Shown here in pieces: positions 45,182 to 54,370 of a stretch of DNA of 59,323 bases. The position numbers were made by a program, and so were the translations under genes. Numbering within the stretch: position 1 is the stretch's first letter; every line of letters starts with the position of its first letter. The notes below the pieces were generated by a model. It saw only the letters and a list, made by a program, of their open reading frames with translations, was not told the origin of the DNA and did not search any database. The stretch is from Puniceibacterium sp. (GTDB taxonomy: Bacteria; Pseudomonadota; Alphaproteobacteria; Rhodobacterales; Rhodobacteraceae). The DNA lies in assembly GCA_024636635.1 (NCBI GenBank), contig JAGXGV010000112.1, positions 1 to 59,323 on the forward strand. Reading direction: 5' to 3'.

Positions 45182-46654
45182 TCAACGGTTGACGGGCCGC
45201 TTTCCAAGATGTTTCGTCAGCGCCCCGGCATTGGTCTTGCGCCGACCCTTGTACGGGTTCTTGTCCGACTGGCCGCGCATGTACAGGCGGATCGGCGTGC
45301 CGGGCATGTCGAAATCCTCGCGCAAGCTGTTCACAAGGTAACGCGAATAACTTTCCGGCATCTTGTCGGGATGCGAACACATGACGACAAACCCCGGCGG
45401 CCGGGTCTTGGCCTGCGTCATGTAGCGCAGCTTGATCCGCTTGCCCTGCGGGGCGGGCGGCGGGTGCTGTTCCAGCATGCCCGACAGCCAGCGGTTCAGC
45501 TTTGCGGTGGACACGCGCCGGTTCCAGACCTCCTGCGCCTTCATGATCGCCACCTGCAACCGGTCGATCCCCTTGCCGGTCCGGGCAGATACCGTCACCA
45601 GAGGCGCGCCGCGCAGTTGCGGCAGCAGGCGCGTGAATTCCTCGCGCAACATGCGCAGCTTTTCCTGCTTGTCCTCTTCGATATCCCACTTGTTGACGGC
45701 GATGACCACGGCGCGGCCCTCACGTTCGGCAAGGTCCGCGATGCGCAGATCCTGCTGTTCGAACGGAATGGCGGCGTCCAGCAGAACCACCACCACCTCG
45801 GCGAATTTCACCGCCCGCAGCCCGTCGGACACCGACAGTTTCTCAAGCTTTTCCTGGACTTTGGCCTTCTTGCGCATGCCGGCCGTGTCGAAGATCCGCA
45901 TCGGGATGCCCACCCCGTCCGGCCCGGCCCAGTCGATCTGCACCGAAATGGCGTCGCGGGTGATGCCCGGCTCGGGGCCGGTCAGCAGCCGCTCCTCGCC
46001 CATGATCTGATTGATCAGCGTGGACTTGCCCGCATTGGGCCGCCCCACGACGGCAATCTGCAACGGCCGCGCCCGGGTGATGGGGCGGGGCGAATCGTCA
46101 TCCTCTTCGCCTACGTCCACGTCGATATCGGGCGCTTCTTCCTCGGCCAGTTCTTCATAGACATCGGCCAGCGGCATAAGCTGCGCATAAAGGTCATTCA
46201 GACCTTCGCCATGTTCGGCAGACATGCGGATCGGCTCGCCCAGACCCAGACCATAAGCCTCCAGCACGCCGGAATCCGCAGCTGACCCTTCACCCTTGTT
46301 GGCCGCAAGGATCACATGCTTGGCGCGTTTGCGCAGGATTTCGGCCAGCACCTCGTCCATCGGGGTCACGCCGGTGCGGGCATCGATCATGAAAAGGCAG
46401 ATGTCCGCCATATCCACCGCGCGTTCGGTCAGCTTGCGCATCCGCCCTTGCAGGGAATCGTCCGTCGCCTCTTCCAGGCCGGCCGTGTCGATCACGGTGA
46501 ATCGCAGATCACCCAGACGCGCGGCGCCCTCGCGCAGGTCGCGGGTCACGCCTGGCGTGTCGTCGACAAGCGCAAGGCGTTTGCCCACAAGGCGGTTGAA
46601 CAGGGTCGATTTGCCCACGTTGGGACGTCCCACGATGGCAAGGGAAAAAGTCAT
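45182..46654 (-). CDS. der: Ribosome biogenesis GTPase Der (EngA)
   Basis: 490 residues, double GTPase. First G domain: GRPNVGKS at 9-16 and DTPGVTRD; second: GRPNAGKS near residue 205, [11 protein letters not shown] and NKWDIEE. A KH-like C-terminal domain ends with [20 protein letters not shown]. Der is needed for 50S subunit assembly. It is downstream of bamB with 63 bases between, the usual yfgM-bamB-der order. Immediately 3' lies the minisatellite. Confidence 0.98.
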   Translation of the reverse strand: MTFSLAIVGRPNVGKSTLFNRLVGKRLALVDDTPGVTRDLREGAARLGDLRFTVIDTAGLEEATDDSLQGRMRKLTERAVDMADICLFMIDARTGVTPMDEVLAEILRKRAKHVILAANKGEGSAADSGVLEAYGLGLGEPIRMSAEHGEGLNDLYAQLMPLADVYEELAEEEAPDIDVDVGEEDDDSPRPITRARPLQIAVVGRPNAGKSTLINQIMGEERLLTGPEPGITRDAISVQIDWAGPDGVGIPMRIFDTAGMRKKAKVQEKLEKLSVSDGLRAVKFAEVVVVLLDAAIPFEQQDLRIADLAEREGRAVVIAVNKWDIEEDKQEKLRMLREEFTRLLPQLRGAPLVTVSARTGKGIDRLQVAIMKAQEVWNRRVSTAKLNRWLSGMLEQHPPPAPQGKRIKLRYMTQAKTRPPGFVVMCSHPDKMPESYSRYLVNSLREDFDMPGTPIRLYMRGQSDKNPYKGRRKTNAGALTKHLGKRPVNR

Positions 46655-46717
46655 GGTCAGGCTCCTCGGGCCGACAGCGCCGCCCGTTTCAAGCCGTCCC
46701 TCTAGCGCAAAGCGCCG

Positions 46718-48043
46718 TCAACGGAAAGCGTGCAATTTCCCGTCACCCGACACGACATACAGCACGCCGCCCGCCACGATGGGCCGGGTGGTCGCACCAC
46801 CGGGAATCTCGGTCGCGCCCACAAGCGCGCCGCTGACCGGATCAAAGCCCAGGATCTGCCCCGCGCTCGACCCGACGATCAACCGCCCCCCCGCAAGGAT
46901 CGGCCCGAGGTTGGCATAGCTGCGGTCGCGCTTGCGCTGCGGATTGGCCCGCGGCACGTAGCCCGGCAGATCCACGGCCCAGACCTGCGTGCCGTCGTCC
47001 GCGTCCAGCCGCACCAGCTGGTTGCGGTCCGAAACAAGGAACACCGAATCCCCGGCAGGCCACATCGGACCCAGCGCGCCCTGCCGCGCGGTCCAGAACC
47101 GTTCGCCCGACCCCCGGTCAAAGGCGACCGTCCGCCCGGAAAAATTGCCGGCAAACACCGTATTGCCCGCGATCAGCGGATCGCCTGTCACGTCGTCGAT
47201 CATGGCAATGGCCGACCCTTCGCGCCCGCCGGCAACATTGGCATTCCACAGGCGCAGCCCGCCCTGGCGAAACGCCGCCTGCACCGTACCGTCGCCATAG
47301 GCAAAGACGACACGCTGGTCATCCACCGCCGGGGCCGGAGCACCCGCCACGTTGTTGATGTCTCCAACGCCGTCGATCTGCCAGCGGATGCGGCCGTCCT
47401 GCGCCTCGATCGCCCAGGCCAGGCTGTCACCCGATGTGATGTAGACCACGCCGTCGCGGTAGGTCGGTGCGCCCGTCGCCGTGTTGTCCAGCCGCTGGGT
47501 CCAGATCTCGGCGCCTGTCGCCGCGTCCAGCGCGCTCAGCGTGCCGAATCCCGTCGCAACGTACAGCCGCCCGTCGGCAGCGGCAAAACCGCCACCCTGC
47601 GCCTGGCTGGCACTGTCGCGCGCCGGGCTGAGGTCGCGCGTCCATGACACCTCGCCGCCACGTGTGACCGCAGTCACACGGCTCGCGCTGTCCATGGTAA
47701 AGATCCGCCCGTCCAGCGCCACCGGATCGGCGTTCAGCTTGTGGCGACGCCGGTCACCCTGCCCGATGTTCACCGACCAGAGCGGCGAAAGGGACGCGGA
47801 CAGGGCGGCATGATCGGTGCGCACGAAGGGGCTGACCGGGCTTTGCGGCCAGGCGGCGTTCTGTACCGGAGCAGGCAGACTGATGGCGCGCACGGTATTG
47901 GCCGGCGCCCCCTCGTCCGCGCCGCGGGTCTGCAACACTTCGCGGATGCCCAGCCGTTCGCCCGGCAGGATCGCCTCGCGTTCGCCGCAGGACGCCAGAA
48001 AGGTCGCGCCCAGAAGACCGGCCATGATCGTTGTAATGCGCAA
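46718..48043 (-). CDS. bamB: Outer-membrane assembly lipoprotein BamB (PQQ-like beta-propeller)
   Basis: 441 residues from TTG 48043, favoured because GAGGGG lies 7 bases upstream; an ATG six codons later has no ribosome site. The lipoprotein signal ends FLASC with C19. Repeated beta-propeller blades are visible: DGRIFTMDSASRVTAV, DGRLYVATGFGTLSALDAATGAEIW, RGSGERFWTARQG and DDGTQVWAVDLPG. BamB helps fold outer-membrane proteins with BamA. Neighbours yfgM and der support the assignment. Confidence 0.93.
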   Translation of the reverse strand: MRITTIMAGLLGATFLASCGEREAILPGERLGIREVLQTRGADEGAPANTVRAISLPAPVQNAAWPQSPVSPFVRTDHAALSASLSPLWSVNIGQGDRRRHKLNADPVALDGRIFTMDSASRVTAVTRGGEVSWTRDLSPARDSASQAQGGGFAAADGRLYVATGFGTLSALDAATGAEIWTQRLDNTATGAPTYRDGVVYITSGDSLAWAIEAQDGRIRWQIDGVGDINNVAGAPAPAVDDQRVVFAYGDGTVQAAFRQGGLRLWNANVAGGREGSAIAMIDDVTGDPLIAGNTVFAGNFSGRTVAFDRGSGERFWTARQGALGPMWPAGDSVFLVSDRNQLVRLDADDGTQVWAVDLPGYVPRANPQRKRDRSYANLGPILAGGRLIVGSSAGQILGFDPVSGALVGATEIPGGATTRPIVAGGVLYVVSGDGKLHAFR

Positions 48044-48131
48044 TGCTCTGCCCCTCTGGTCGGTACCGTCCTTTACCGCGCCGTCCCCGGCACGGAACCC
48101 GCCGTGCCTGCGGCCCTGCGCGGCTGTCGTC

Positions 48132-48788
48132 TCAGGCCGCATCCAGCGACCCGCCCAGCGACACAATCAACTGAGACGCGCGCCGGCGCAAGCCTGCACT
48201 CACCTCGCTATCGGCCAGGATCGCCTGCAACCGCTCCAGCGCGGCACCGGTGTCGCCTGCTTCGATGTCCAGCAGCGCAAGCTGTTCCTCGGCCAGCAGC
48301 CGCAGCGGCGCACCGGAACTGGCAAGCTCCTGAAATCCTGCCCGGCGCTGTTCAACGCTCAGGGAGCCGTCGCCACGCACCAGCGCCTTGAAGCTGGCGA
48401 TCTGACGGTAGATCAGCGGCACATCGTTGGACGTCGCCACGGATTCAAGCGTCTGCGTCGCCGCCGCATCCTCTTGCGCACTGCCCTGTTCCGCCGCCAG
48501 CAGCATGGCAAGAACCGCGCGTGCCCCCGGTTGCGGTGTGTCGATCGCCTGCAAGGCCGCAATGCGGGCGGCGGGCTCGTCCTCTTCCAGCGCTGCGGTC
48601 ACGGCATCGCCAAAGGCCTGCGCGGCGCTGGCCGCCTGTGCCTTCTGGTATTCTCGCCACGCCGCGCCGCCAACGATCAGGATCACCACCAGCACCGCGA
48701 TCCAGCCGTACTTTCGCAGTCCGACATAAAAACGGTCGCGGCGAACCTCCTGGCTCACTTCGTCGATGAAACTGTCGCTATTGCTCAA
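48132..48788 (-). CDS. YfgM-like tetratricopeptide membrane protein
   Basis: 218 residues from TTG 48788; ATG 48851 gives an extra 21 residues with poor sequence. One membrane helix (WIAVLVVILIVGGAAWREYQ, about residues 29-48), a periplasmic part with helical repeats (ARIAALQAIDTPQPGARAVL, ELASSGAPLRLLAEEQLALL, GAALERLQAILADSEV). YfgM is an ancillary factor of the SecYEG translocon in E. coli; the same yfgM-bamB-der order is seen here. No strong ribosome site (GAGGCG), so the start is uncertain. Confidence 0.82.
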   Translation of the reverse strand: MSNSDSFIDEVSQEVRRDRFYVGLRKYGWIAVLVVILIVGGAAWREYQKAQAASAAQAFGDAVTAALEEDEPAARIAALQAIDTPQPGARAVLAMLLAAEQGSAQEDAAATQTLESVATSNDVPLIYRQIASFKALVRGDGSLSVEQRRAGFQELASSGAPLRLLAEEQLALLDIEAGDTGAALERLQAILADSEVSAGLRRRASQLIVSLGGSLDAA

Positions 48789-49033
48789 GGGGCGCCTCGC
48801 ATCGGGTGTTCCGGTTGGCCCCCTCTTAACCCGCCTGCCCCGGACTGCCAAGCCGTCTGATCCCGTCGCGGCCCGCCGTTGGTGCCCGTCGGCCAGATGT
48901 CTTGTTACGCGTTACGGATCATGGCACGAAAGCATGGATACCCGTCTGACCTGAGACCCTGTCGACACGGACTTGCCGCGGGTTTGACATATCGCCGGTC
49001 ACTGTCTTGTGAAAACCTTTGCCGGGTTTTAAT

Positions 49034-49051
49034 CTGAACCGACTGGTTCAG
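49034..49051. promoter_or_regulatory. TetR-like palindromic operator upstream of RND pump
   Basis: CTGAACC-GACT-GGTTCAG, perfect 7-bp arms with a 4-base spacer, resembling the AACCGACTGGTT sites bound by TetR-family regulators. It directly follows a -10-like TTTAAT at 49028-49033, so a bound repressor would cover the transcription start. It lies 55 bases before the membrane-fusion gene. No tetR gene is in the window. Confidence 0.6.
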
Positions 49052-49105
49052 CGTATTGCTGCTGTATTCTCCGATCACGTCCGATCCAAGACAGGAAGCT
49101 TTTTC

Positions 49106-50446
49106 ATGCGTCTCATTCCGATCCTGACCGCCCTCATCGTGGCCGGCGTGCTGTATGGCATGGTGATCGAACGCGACCGCCTGATGGCCTTCGTGCGCGA
49201 GATGAGCCCGGCCGGCACGATGGACGCAGCCGCAGCGCCGGGAACTGCCGGACCAGACGCGGCGCCCGACCTTCAGACTGCCCCCCAGACCGACGCCCAG
49301 ACCGGCGCCCCAGCCGGCGCGGGTGTGGTGGGCGTGATGGCCATGCGCTCGACCGCACAAGAGGTCGACAGCGCCGTCATCCTGCGCGGCGAGACGCAGC
49401 CCCTGCGTGAAGTCGATGTTCAGGCCGAAAGCTCGGGCAAGGTGATTTCGGCCCCGCTGCGCAAGGGTACATTCGTCGAACAGGACCAGATCCTGTGCAA
49501 GATCGACCCAGGCACCAGCCTCGCAAACCTGGCCGAGGCGCAGGGCATGTTGTCCGAAGCCCGCGCCCGTATCCCCGAAACCGAAGCCCGCGTGCCCGAG
49601 GCCGAGGCGCGTGTGGAAGAGGCCCGCGCCAGACTTCAGGAGGCGGAAATCAACGAGAATGCCGCCAGCAAGCTGTCACAGGGCGGCTTTGCCAGCGACA
49701 CCCGCGTCGCCGGGGCCCAGGCCGCCACCCGCAGCGCCGAAGCGGCTGTCAGCAGCGCCGAGGCGGGTCTGAAGGCGGCGCAATCGGGCATGCAGGGCGT
49801 CGAAGCCGCAATCCAGAGCGCCGAGGCCACCGTGGCCCGCGCCCGCACCGAAATCGACCGCCTGACGATCACCGCGCCGTTTTCCGGCCTGCTGGAAACC
49901 GACACTGCCGAACTGGGAAGCCTGATGCAGTCCCAGGGCGGCAGCGCGCTCTGCGCAACGATCCTCCAGCTTGATCCGATCAAGCTGGTGGGTTTTGTGC
50001 CGGAACTCGGCGTCGGCCGGGTCGAAGTCGGCGCCCCCGTGCGCGCCCGCCTGACCGAAGGTGGCACCGTCGAAGGGCGCGTCACCTTCCTGTCACGCAG
50101 CGCCGATCCGGTGACGCGCACCTTTCGGGTCGAAATCACCGTGCCTAACCCCGACCTTTCCCTGCGGGCGGGGCAAACCGCCGAAATCGCCATAGAGGCC
50201 GAAGGCGCGCTGGCGCATCTGGTGCCGCAGTCCGCGCTGACGCTGAACGATGCGGGCACTCTCGGCCTGCGGGTCGTCGACGCCGACGACCGGGCCGCCT
50301 TTCTGCCTGTCGAGGTGCTGCGCGATACCCCCGATGGCGTGCTGTTGACCGGTCTGCCGGATACGGCGAACATCATCACCGTGGGTCAGGAATATGTCAC
50401 CGACGGCGTGCCCGTCGCCCCGAGCTATGAGGACGTCATCCAATGA
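49106..50446 (+). CDS. RND efflux periplasmic adaptor (HlyD/AcrA family)
   Basis: 446 residues; ATG with CAGGAAG about 7 bases upstream. One N-terminal membrane helix (LIPILTALIVAGVLYGMVI), an alanine/proline-rich linker (about 35-75), then the lipoyl half-motif VDVQAESSGKVISAPL. A long coiled-coil hairpin (about residues 145-275, rich in AEARVPEAEARVEEARA repeats) and beta-barrel and membrane-proximal domains follow (LDPIKLVGFVPE, GRVTFLSRSADPVTRTF). It links an RND permease to an outer-membrane channel. Stop overlaps the permease start (ATGA). No TolC-like gene is nearby. Confidence 0.93.
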   Translation: MRLIPILTALIVAGVLYGMVIERDRLMAFVREMSPAGTMDAAAAPGTAGPDAAPDLQTAPQTDAQTGAPAGAGVVGVMAMRSTAQEVDSAVILRGETQPLREVDVQAESSGKVISAPLRKGTFVEQDQILCKIDPGTSLANLAEAQGMLSEARARIPETEARVPEAEARVEEARARLQEAEINENAASKLSQGGFASDTRVAGAQAATRSAEAAVSSAEAGLKAAQSGMQGVEAAIQSAEATVARARTEIDRLTITAPFSGLLETDTAELGSLMQSQGGSALCATILQLDPIKLVGFVPELGVGRVEVGAPVRARLTEGGTVEGRVTFLSRSADPVTRTFRVEITVPNPDLSLRAGQTAEIAIEAEGALAHLVPQSALTLNDAGTLGLRVVDADDRAAFLPVEVLRDTPDGVLLTGLPDTANIITVGQEYVTDGVPVAPSYEDVIQ

Positions 50447-53400
50447 CCGGAATCGTCGACTGGGCCGCAAGCCGCGCGCGGATGGTGATCGCCTTCATCA
50501 TCCTCAGCCTTGTTGTCGGCGGCTATGCCTATGACCAGCTGCCCAAGGAAGGCGAGCCCGACATCGAGATCCCGGCACTGTTCGTCTCGGTCCCCTTCCC
50601 GGGGATTTCGGCAGCGGATTCCGAAACCCTGCTGGTCAAGCCGATGGAGACGGAACTGTCGGATCTCGACGGTCTGAAATCGCTCGGCGGCACCGCTTCC
50701 GAAGGGTATGCCGGCGTTTCGATGGAATTCGAATTCGGCTGGGACAAGACCAAGATCATGGCAGACGTGCGCGACGCCATGACCAAGGCGCAGGCCAAGT
50801 TCCCCGAAGGCGCAGAGCAGTATTCGATCAACGAGATCAATTTTTCCGAATTTCCCATCATCATCGTCAACCTGACCGGGCCGGTGCCCGAACGCACCAT
50901 GGCCCGGGTCGCCAAGGATCTTCAGGACCGACTCGAAGCGCTTGATGCCGTGCTCGAGGCTGGGATCGCGGGCAACCGGGACGAGATGATCGAGGTGCAG
51001 ATCGACCCCCTGCGGCTTGAATCCTACAACGTGACCGCGGGCGAACTGATCTCGACCGTGCAGAACAACAACCAGCTGATCGCCGCCGGCGAGGTCGAGA
51101 CGGCAAACGGCACCTTCGCGGTCAAGATCCCGTCCAGCTTTGATAGCGCGCAAGACATCTACGACCTGCCGGTCAAGGTGAACGGCGACCGTGTGGTGAC
51201 GCTGGGCGACCTTGCCCGCATCAGCCTCACCTTCGAGGACCGCACCGGCACCGCGCGCTTCAACGGTGAAAGCACCGTCGCGCTCCAGGTGGTCAAGCGC
51301 AAGGGGTTCAACCTGATCGACACCGTGGCCCTGATCAACGCCGAGGTGGCCGCGGCCAAGGCAGCCTGGCCTGCGGAGCTGCGCGCTGCGGTGCAATCGG
51401 GCACCTCGAACGACCAGTCGCGGCAGGTGGCCAGCATGGTGAGCCAGCTCGAGGGATCGGTGCTGACCGCCATCGCGCTGGTGATGATCGTGGTGCTGGC
51501 CTCGCTCGGCACCCGCCCCGCCCTGCTGGTGGGCTTTGCCATTCCAACCTCTTTCCTGCTGTGCTTTGCCTTCCTTGCGCTGATGGGCATCAGTATTTCC
51601 AACATCGTCATGTTCGGCCTGATCCTGGCCGTGGGCATGCTGGTCGACGGCGCCATCGTGGTGGTCGAATACGCGGACAAGCGCATCTCCGAAGGCACCG
51701 GCCCGATGAGCGCCTATGTCGAGGCGGCAAAGCGCATGTTCTGGCCGGTGGTGAGTTCAACCGCAACCACGCTCTGTGCCTTCATGCCGATGCTGTTCTG
51801 GCCGGGCGTTGCGGGCGAATTCATGGGGATGCTGCCCGTCACGCTGATCTTCGTGCTCTCGGCATCGCTGGTCGTCGCGCTGGTCTACCTGCCGGTGATG
51901 GGAGGCGTGACGGGCCGCTTTTCGCGCATGCTCGACCATGCCACCGATGGGCTGAAACGCCGCCTGCCCTGGATTGCGCGCGCAGCTCTGTTGCTGGTGG
52001 TGCTTTACGGGATGTTCGTCGGTGCGATGATCGTGCTGAACCCCGGCTACCTGCCGGTCTGGGGCAGACTTGTGGCCGCAGTGGCCCAGGCCGAATACGC
52101 CGTCTTGGGGTTCACCTTCCTCAGCCTGATCGTCCGGGCGATCCCGTTCCTTGTCTTCGCCGTCTGCGCGTCGATCGTGATGGACGCCGCCCGGATCGAA
52201 CGGCGCCGCAAGCGGATCGACGGACGCTACCGACGCACGCTTTTCGGCTGGTTCATCAGCGCAATCGCGGGCAATCCGGTGATGCCGCTGGTGACCATCG
52301 GGCTGGTGGGGTTCTTCGTTGTCTCGACCTTCGGCTATTACGGTGCCAACAACAACGGCGTCGAATTCTTCGTCGAATCCGAACCCGAGCAGGCCATCGT
52401 CTATGTCCGCGCCCGCGGCAATCTCAGCCTGGCGGAAAAGGACGCGCTGGTGAAACGCGCCGAAGCCGTCGTGCAGGCACACCCCGCCGTCCGGACGGTC
52501 TTTGCCTTTGCCGGCAAGGGGGGGCTCAACAACAACACCGCTGGCGCCCAGGGGCCAAAGGATGCCATCGGCCAGGTCCAGTTCGAGACGATTCCGTGGG
52601 AAGAGCGCGCCGACCGTCCCGACCTTGACGGCAATGTGGTGATCGACGAACTGACCGCCGAACTGGCCAGGATCCCCGGTATCAGGACCGAAGTGACCGA
52701 ACTGGCCCAAGGTCCGGGCAGCGGCAAACCGGTGCACCTGCGCATCAAGGGCGAGGACTGGCAGACCCTGCTGGATGCCACGGCACAGGCGCGCGCGCAT
52801 TTTGCCCAGACCCCCGGCCTGATCCAGATCGAGGAAACGCTGCCCCTGCCCGGCATCGACTGGCAGATCGACGTCGGCGTGGAAAAGGCCGGCCGCTATG
52901 GCGCGGACGTGGCCACCGTGGGCGCGATGGTGCAGCTTGTCACGCGCGGCATCCTGCTTGACACGATGCGGGTGGAGTCCTCGGACGAGGAAATCGAAAT
53001 CCGCGTACGCCTGCCAGAACAGGACCGGCTGTTGTCCACGCTCGACACGCTCAAGGTCCGGACCGCGGACGGGCTGGTGCCGCTGTCGAACTTCGTCACC
53101 CGCAAACCGGTGGCAAAACTGGCCGAGATCAACCGGATCGACCAGAAACGCTATTTCGACGTCAAGGCCGATGTCGCCCCCAACCTTGCCACCCTGACCG
53201 GCGCTGACGCGGCCACCCGGGCGGTCGTCCGGATCGTCGAGGCGGGCATGACTGCGCAGGATGTGCTGATCGCCCCGGACGGCGCGCGTTATGACCTTGT
53301 CTCGCTTTCCGATGGCATCACGCGGGACGCCCTGGTCGACGCGCTGGACGCAGGCGACCTGCGCGTCGTGCCGATCAACGCCAACGAACGTATCGCCGCG

Positions 53401-54201
53401 CTGAACGAGTGGCTGACCACAAACCCCCTGCCCGCGGGAATCGAAACGGCATGGACCGGCGACCAGGAGGACCAGGAAGAAAGCATGGCTTTCCTCGGCA
53501 AGGCGTTCGGGGCGGCGCTTGGACTGATGTTCATCATCCTGCTGGCGCAGTTCAATTCGTTCTACAACGCCGCGTTGGTGCTGCTGGCGGTGGTGCTGTC
53601 CACGGCTGGCGTATTGATCGGGATGCTGGTCATGGGCCAGACCTTCAGCGTCATCATGACCGGCACCGGCATCGTCGCGCTGGCGGGGATCGTGGTGAAC
53701 AACAACATCGTGCTGATCGACACCTATCAGGAATACGAACGCTACATGCCCCGGATCGAGGCGATCGTTCGCACCGCAGAGGACCGAATCCGCCCGGTGT
53801 TGCTGACCACGATCACCACCATGGCGGGCCTTGCGCCGATGATGTTCGGGCTCAGCCTCGACTTTTTCGGGGGCGGCTATTCGGTCAATTCACCGACGGC
53901 GCTGTGGTGGACGCAGCTTGCCACCGCAGTGGTCTTCGGCCTTGGCATCGCGACGGTGCTGACGCTGGTATTTACCCCGTCGATGCTGGCGTTGCGGGTG
54001 TGGTTCGTGACCTATATCCTTTGGATGGCACGGCTGCTGGCCCGCCTGTCGATGGGCCGGTCCAGCCGTGCGGCACAGGACTGGGCCCTGCGACGCGCCG
54101 CCCGCCGCATCCGCGCCCCCGAAATCCTGTGGGAAGACGAGGCACCGGCCCTGCCCGGCACACCGCTCCAGCCCGGATTGCCCCTGCGCGCCGCCGAATA
54201 G
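50443..54201 (+). CDS. RND efflux permease, long form
   Basis: 1252 residues, about 200 more than AcrB-type pumps. The ends match RND permeases (VKPMETELSDLDGLKSL, IVVNNNIVLIDTYQEYE, GLAPMMFGLSLDFFG). Two features are unusual. The TM4 relay reads GMLVDGAIVVVEY: D402 is kept but the second Asp of the usual DD pair is G403, and the TM10 position reads NNN (1086-1088), not lysine. Also, residues about 505-590, between the sixth and seventh helices, contain extra hydrophobic stretches (LLLVVLYGMFVGAMIVL, LGFTFLSLIVRAIPFLVF), implying two or so additional helices. It pumps substrates from periplasm or membrane; the spectrum is unknown. Translationally coupled to the adaptor. Confidence 0.92.
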   Translation: MTGIVDWAASRARMVIAFIILSLVVGGYAYDQLPKEGEPDIEIPALFVSVPFPGISAADSETLLVKPMETELSDLDGLKSLGGTASEGYAGVSMEFEFGWDKTKIMADVRDAMTKAQAKFPEGAEQYSINEINFSEFPIIIVNLTGPVPERTMARVAKDLQDRLEALDAVLEAGIAGNRDEMIEVQIDPLRLESYNVTAGELISTVQNNNQLIAAGEVETANGTFAVKIPSSFDSAQDIYDLPVKVNGDRVVTLGDLARISLTFEDRTGTARFNGESTVALQVVKRKGFNLIDTVALINAEVAAAKAAWPAELRAAVQSGTSNDQSRQVASMVSQLEGSVLTAIALVMIVVLASLGTRPALLVGFAIPTSFLLCFAFLALMGISISNIVMFGLILAVGMLVDGAIVVVEYADKRISEGTGPMSAYVEAAKRMFWPVVSSTATTLCAFMPMLFWPGVAGEFMGMLPVTLIFVLSASLVVALVYLPVMGGVTGRFSRMLDHATDGLKRRLPWIARAALLLVVLYGMFVGAMIVLNPGYLPVWGRLVAAVAQAEYAVLGFTFLSLIVRAIPFLVFAVCASIVMDAARIERRRKRIDGRYRRTLFGWFISAIAGNPVMPLVTIGLVGFFVVSTFGYYGANNNGVEFFVESEPEQAIVYVRARGNLSLAEKDALVKRAEAVVQAHPAVRTVFAFAGKGGLNNNTAGAQGPKDAIGQVQFETIPWEERADRPDLDGNVVIDELTAELARIPGIRTEVTELAQGPGSGKPVHLRIKGEDWQTLLDATAQARAHFAQTPGLIQIEETLPLPGIDWQIDVGVEKAGRYGADVATVGAMVQLVTRGILLDTMRVESSDEEIEIRVRLPEQDRLLSTLDTLKVRTADGLVPLSNFVTRKPVAKLAEINRIDQKRYFDVKADVAPNLATLTGADAATRAVVRIVEAGMTAQDVLIAPDGARYDLVSLSDGITRDALVDALDAGDLRVVPINANERIAALNEWLTTNPLPAGIETAWTGDQEDQEESMAFLGKAFGAALGLMFIILLAQFNSFYNAALVLLAVVLSTAGVLIGMLVMGQTFSVIMTGTGIVALAGIVVNNNIVLIDTYQEYERYMPRIEAIVRTAEDRIRPVLLTTITTMAGLAPMMFGLSLDFFGGGYSVNSPTALWWTQLATAVVFGLGIATVLTLVFTPSMLALRVWFVTYILWMARLLARLSMGRSSRAAQDWALRRAARRIRAPEILWEDEAPALPGTPLQPGLPLRAAE

Positions 54202-54244
54202 GCCCGCGACCATCCCGGTCATACCGGACCCTTGCGGTTGGGAC

Positions 54245-54269
54245 CAAATTTTTTCCTACAAAAAATTTG
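54245..54269. terminator. AT-rich hairpin between the RND and ABC genes
   Basis: CAAATTTTTT-CCTAC-AAAAAATTTG, a perfect 10-bp stem in an otherwise GC-rich region, between convergent genes. It could terminate both, since both strands carry a T run in the stem. It may also be a copy of a repeated element; only one was seen here. Confidence 0.5.
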
Positions 54270-54370
54270 TGACGAAAGCCGCTTGCCCCGAATCAGCTGG
54301 TCCGGAATCCGATAGCCCGCAACCCGCGGCTCCAAAGTCGGCTGATCTTGTGGCGCAGGCCAGCGCCCCG

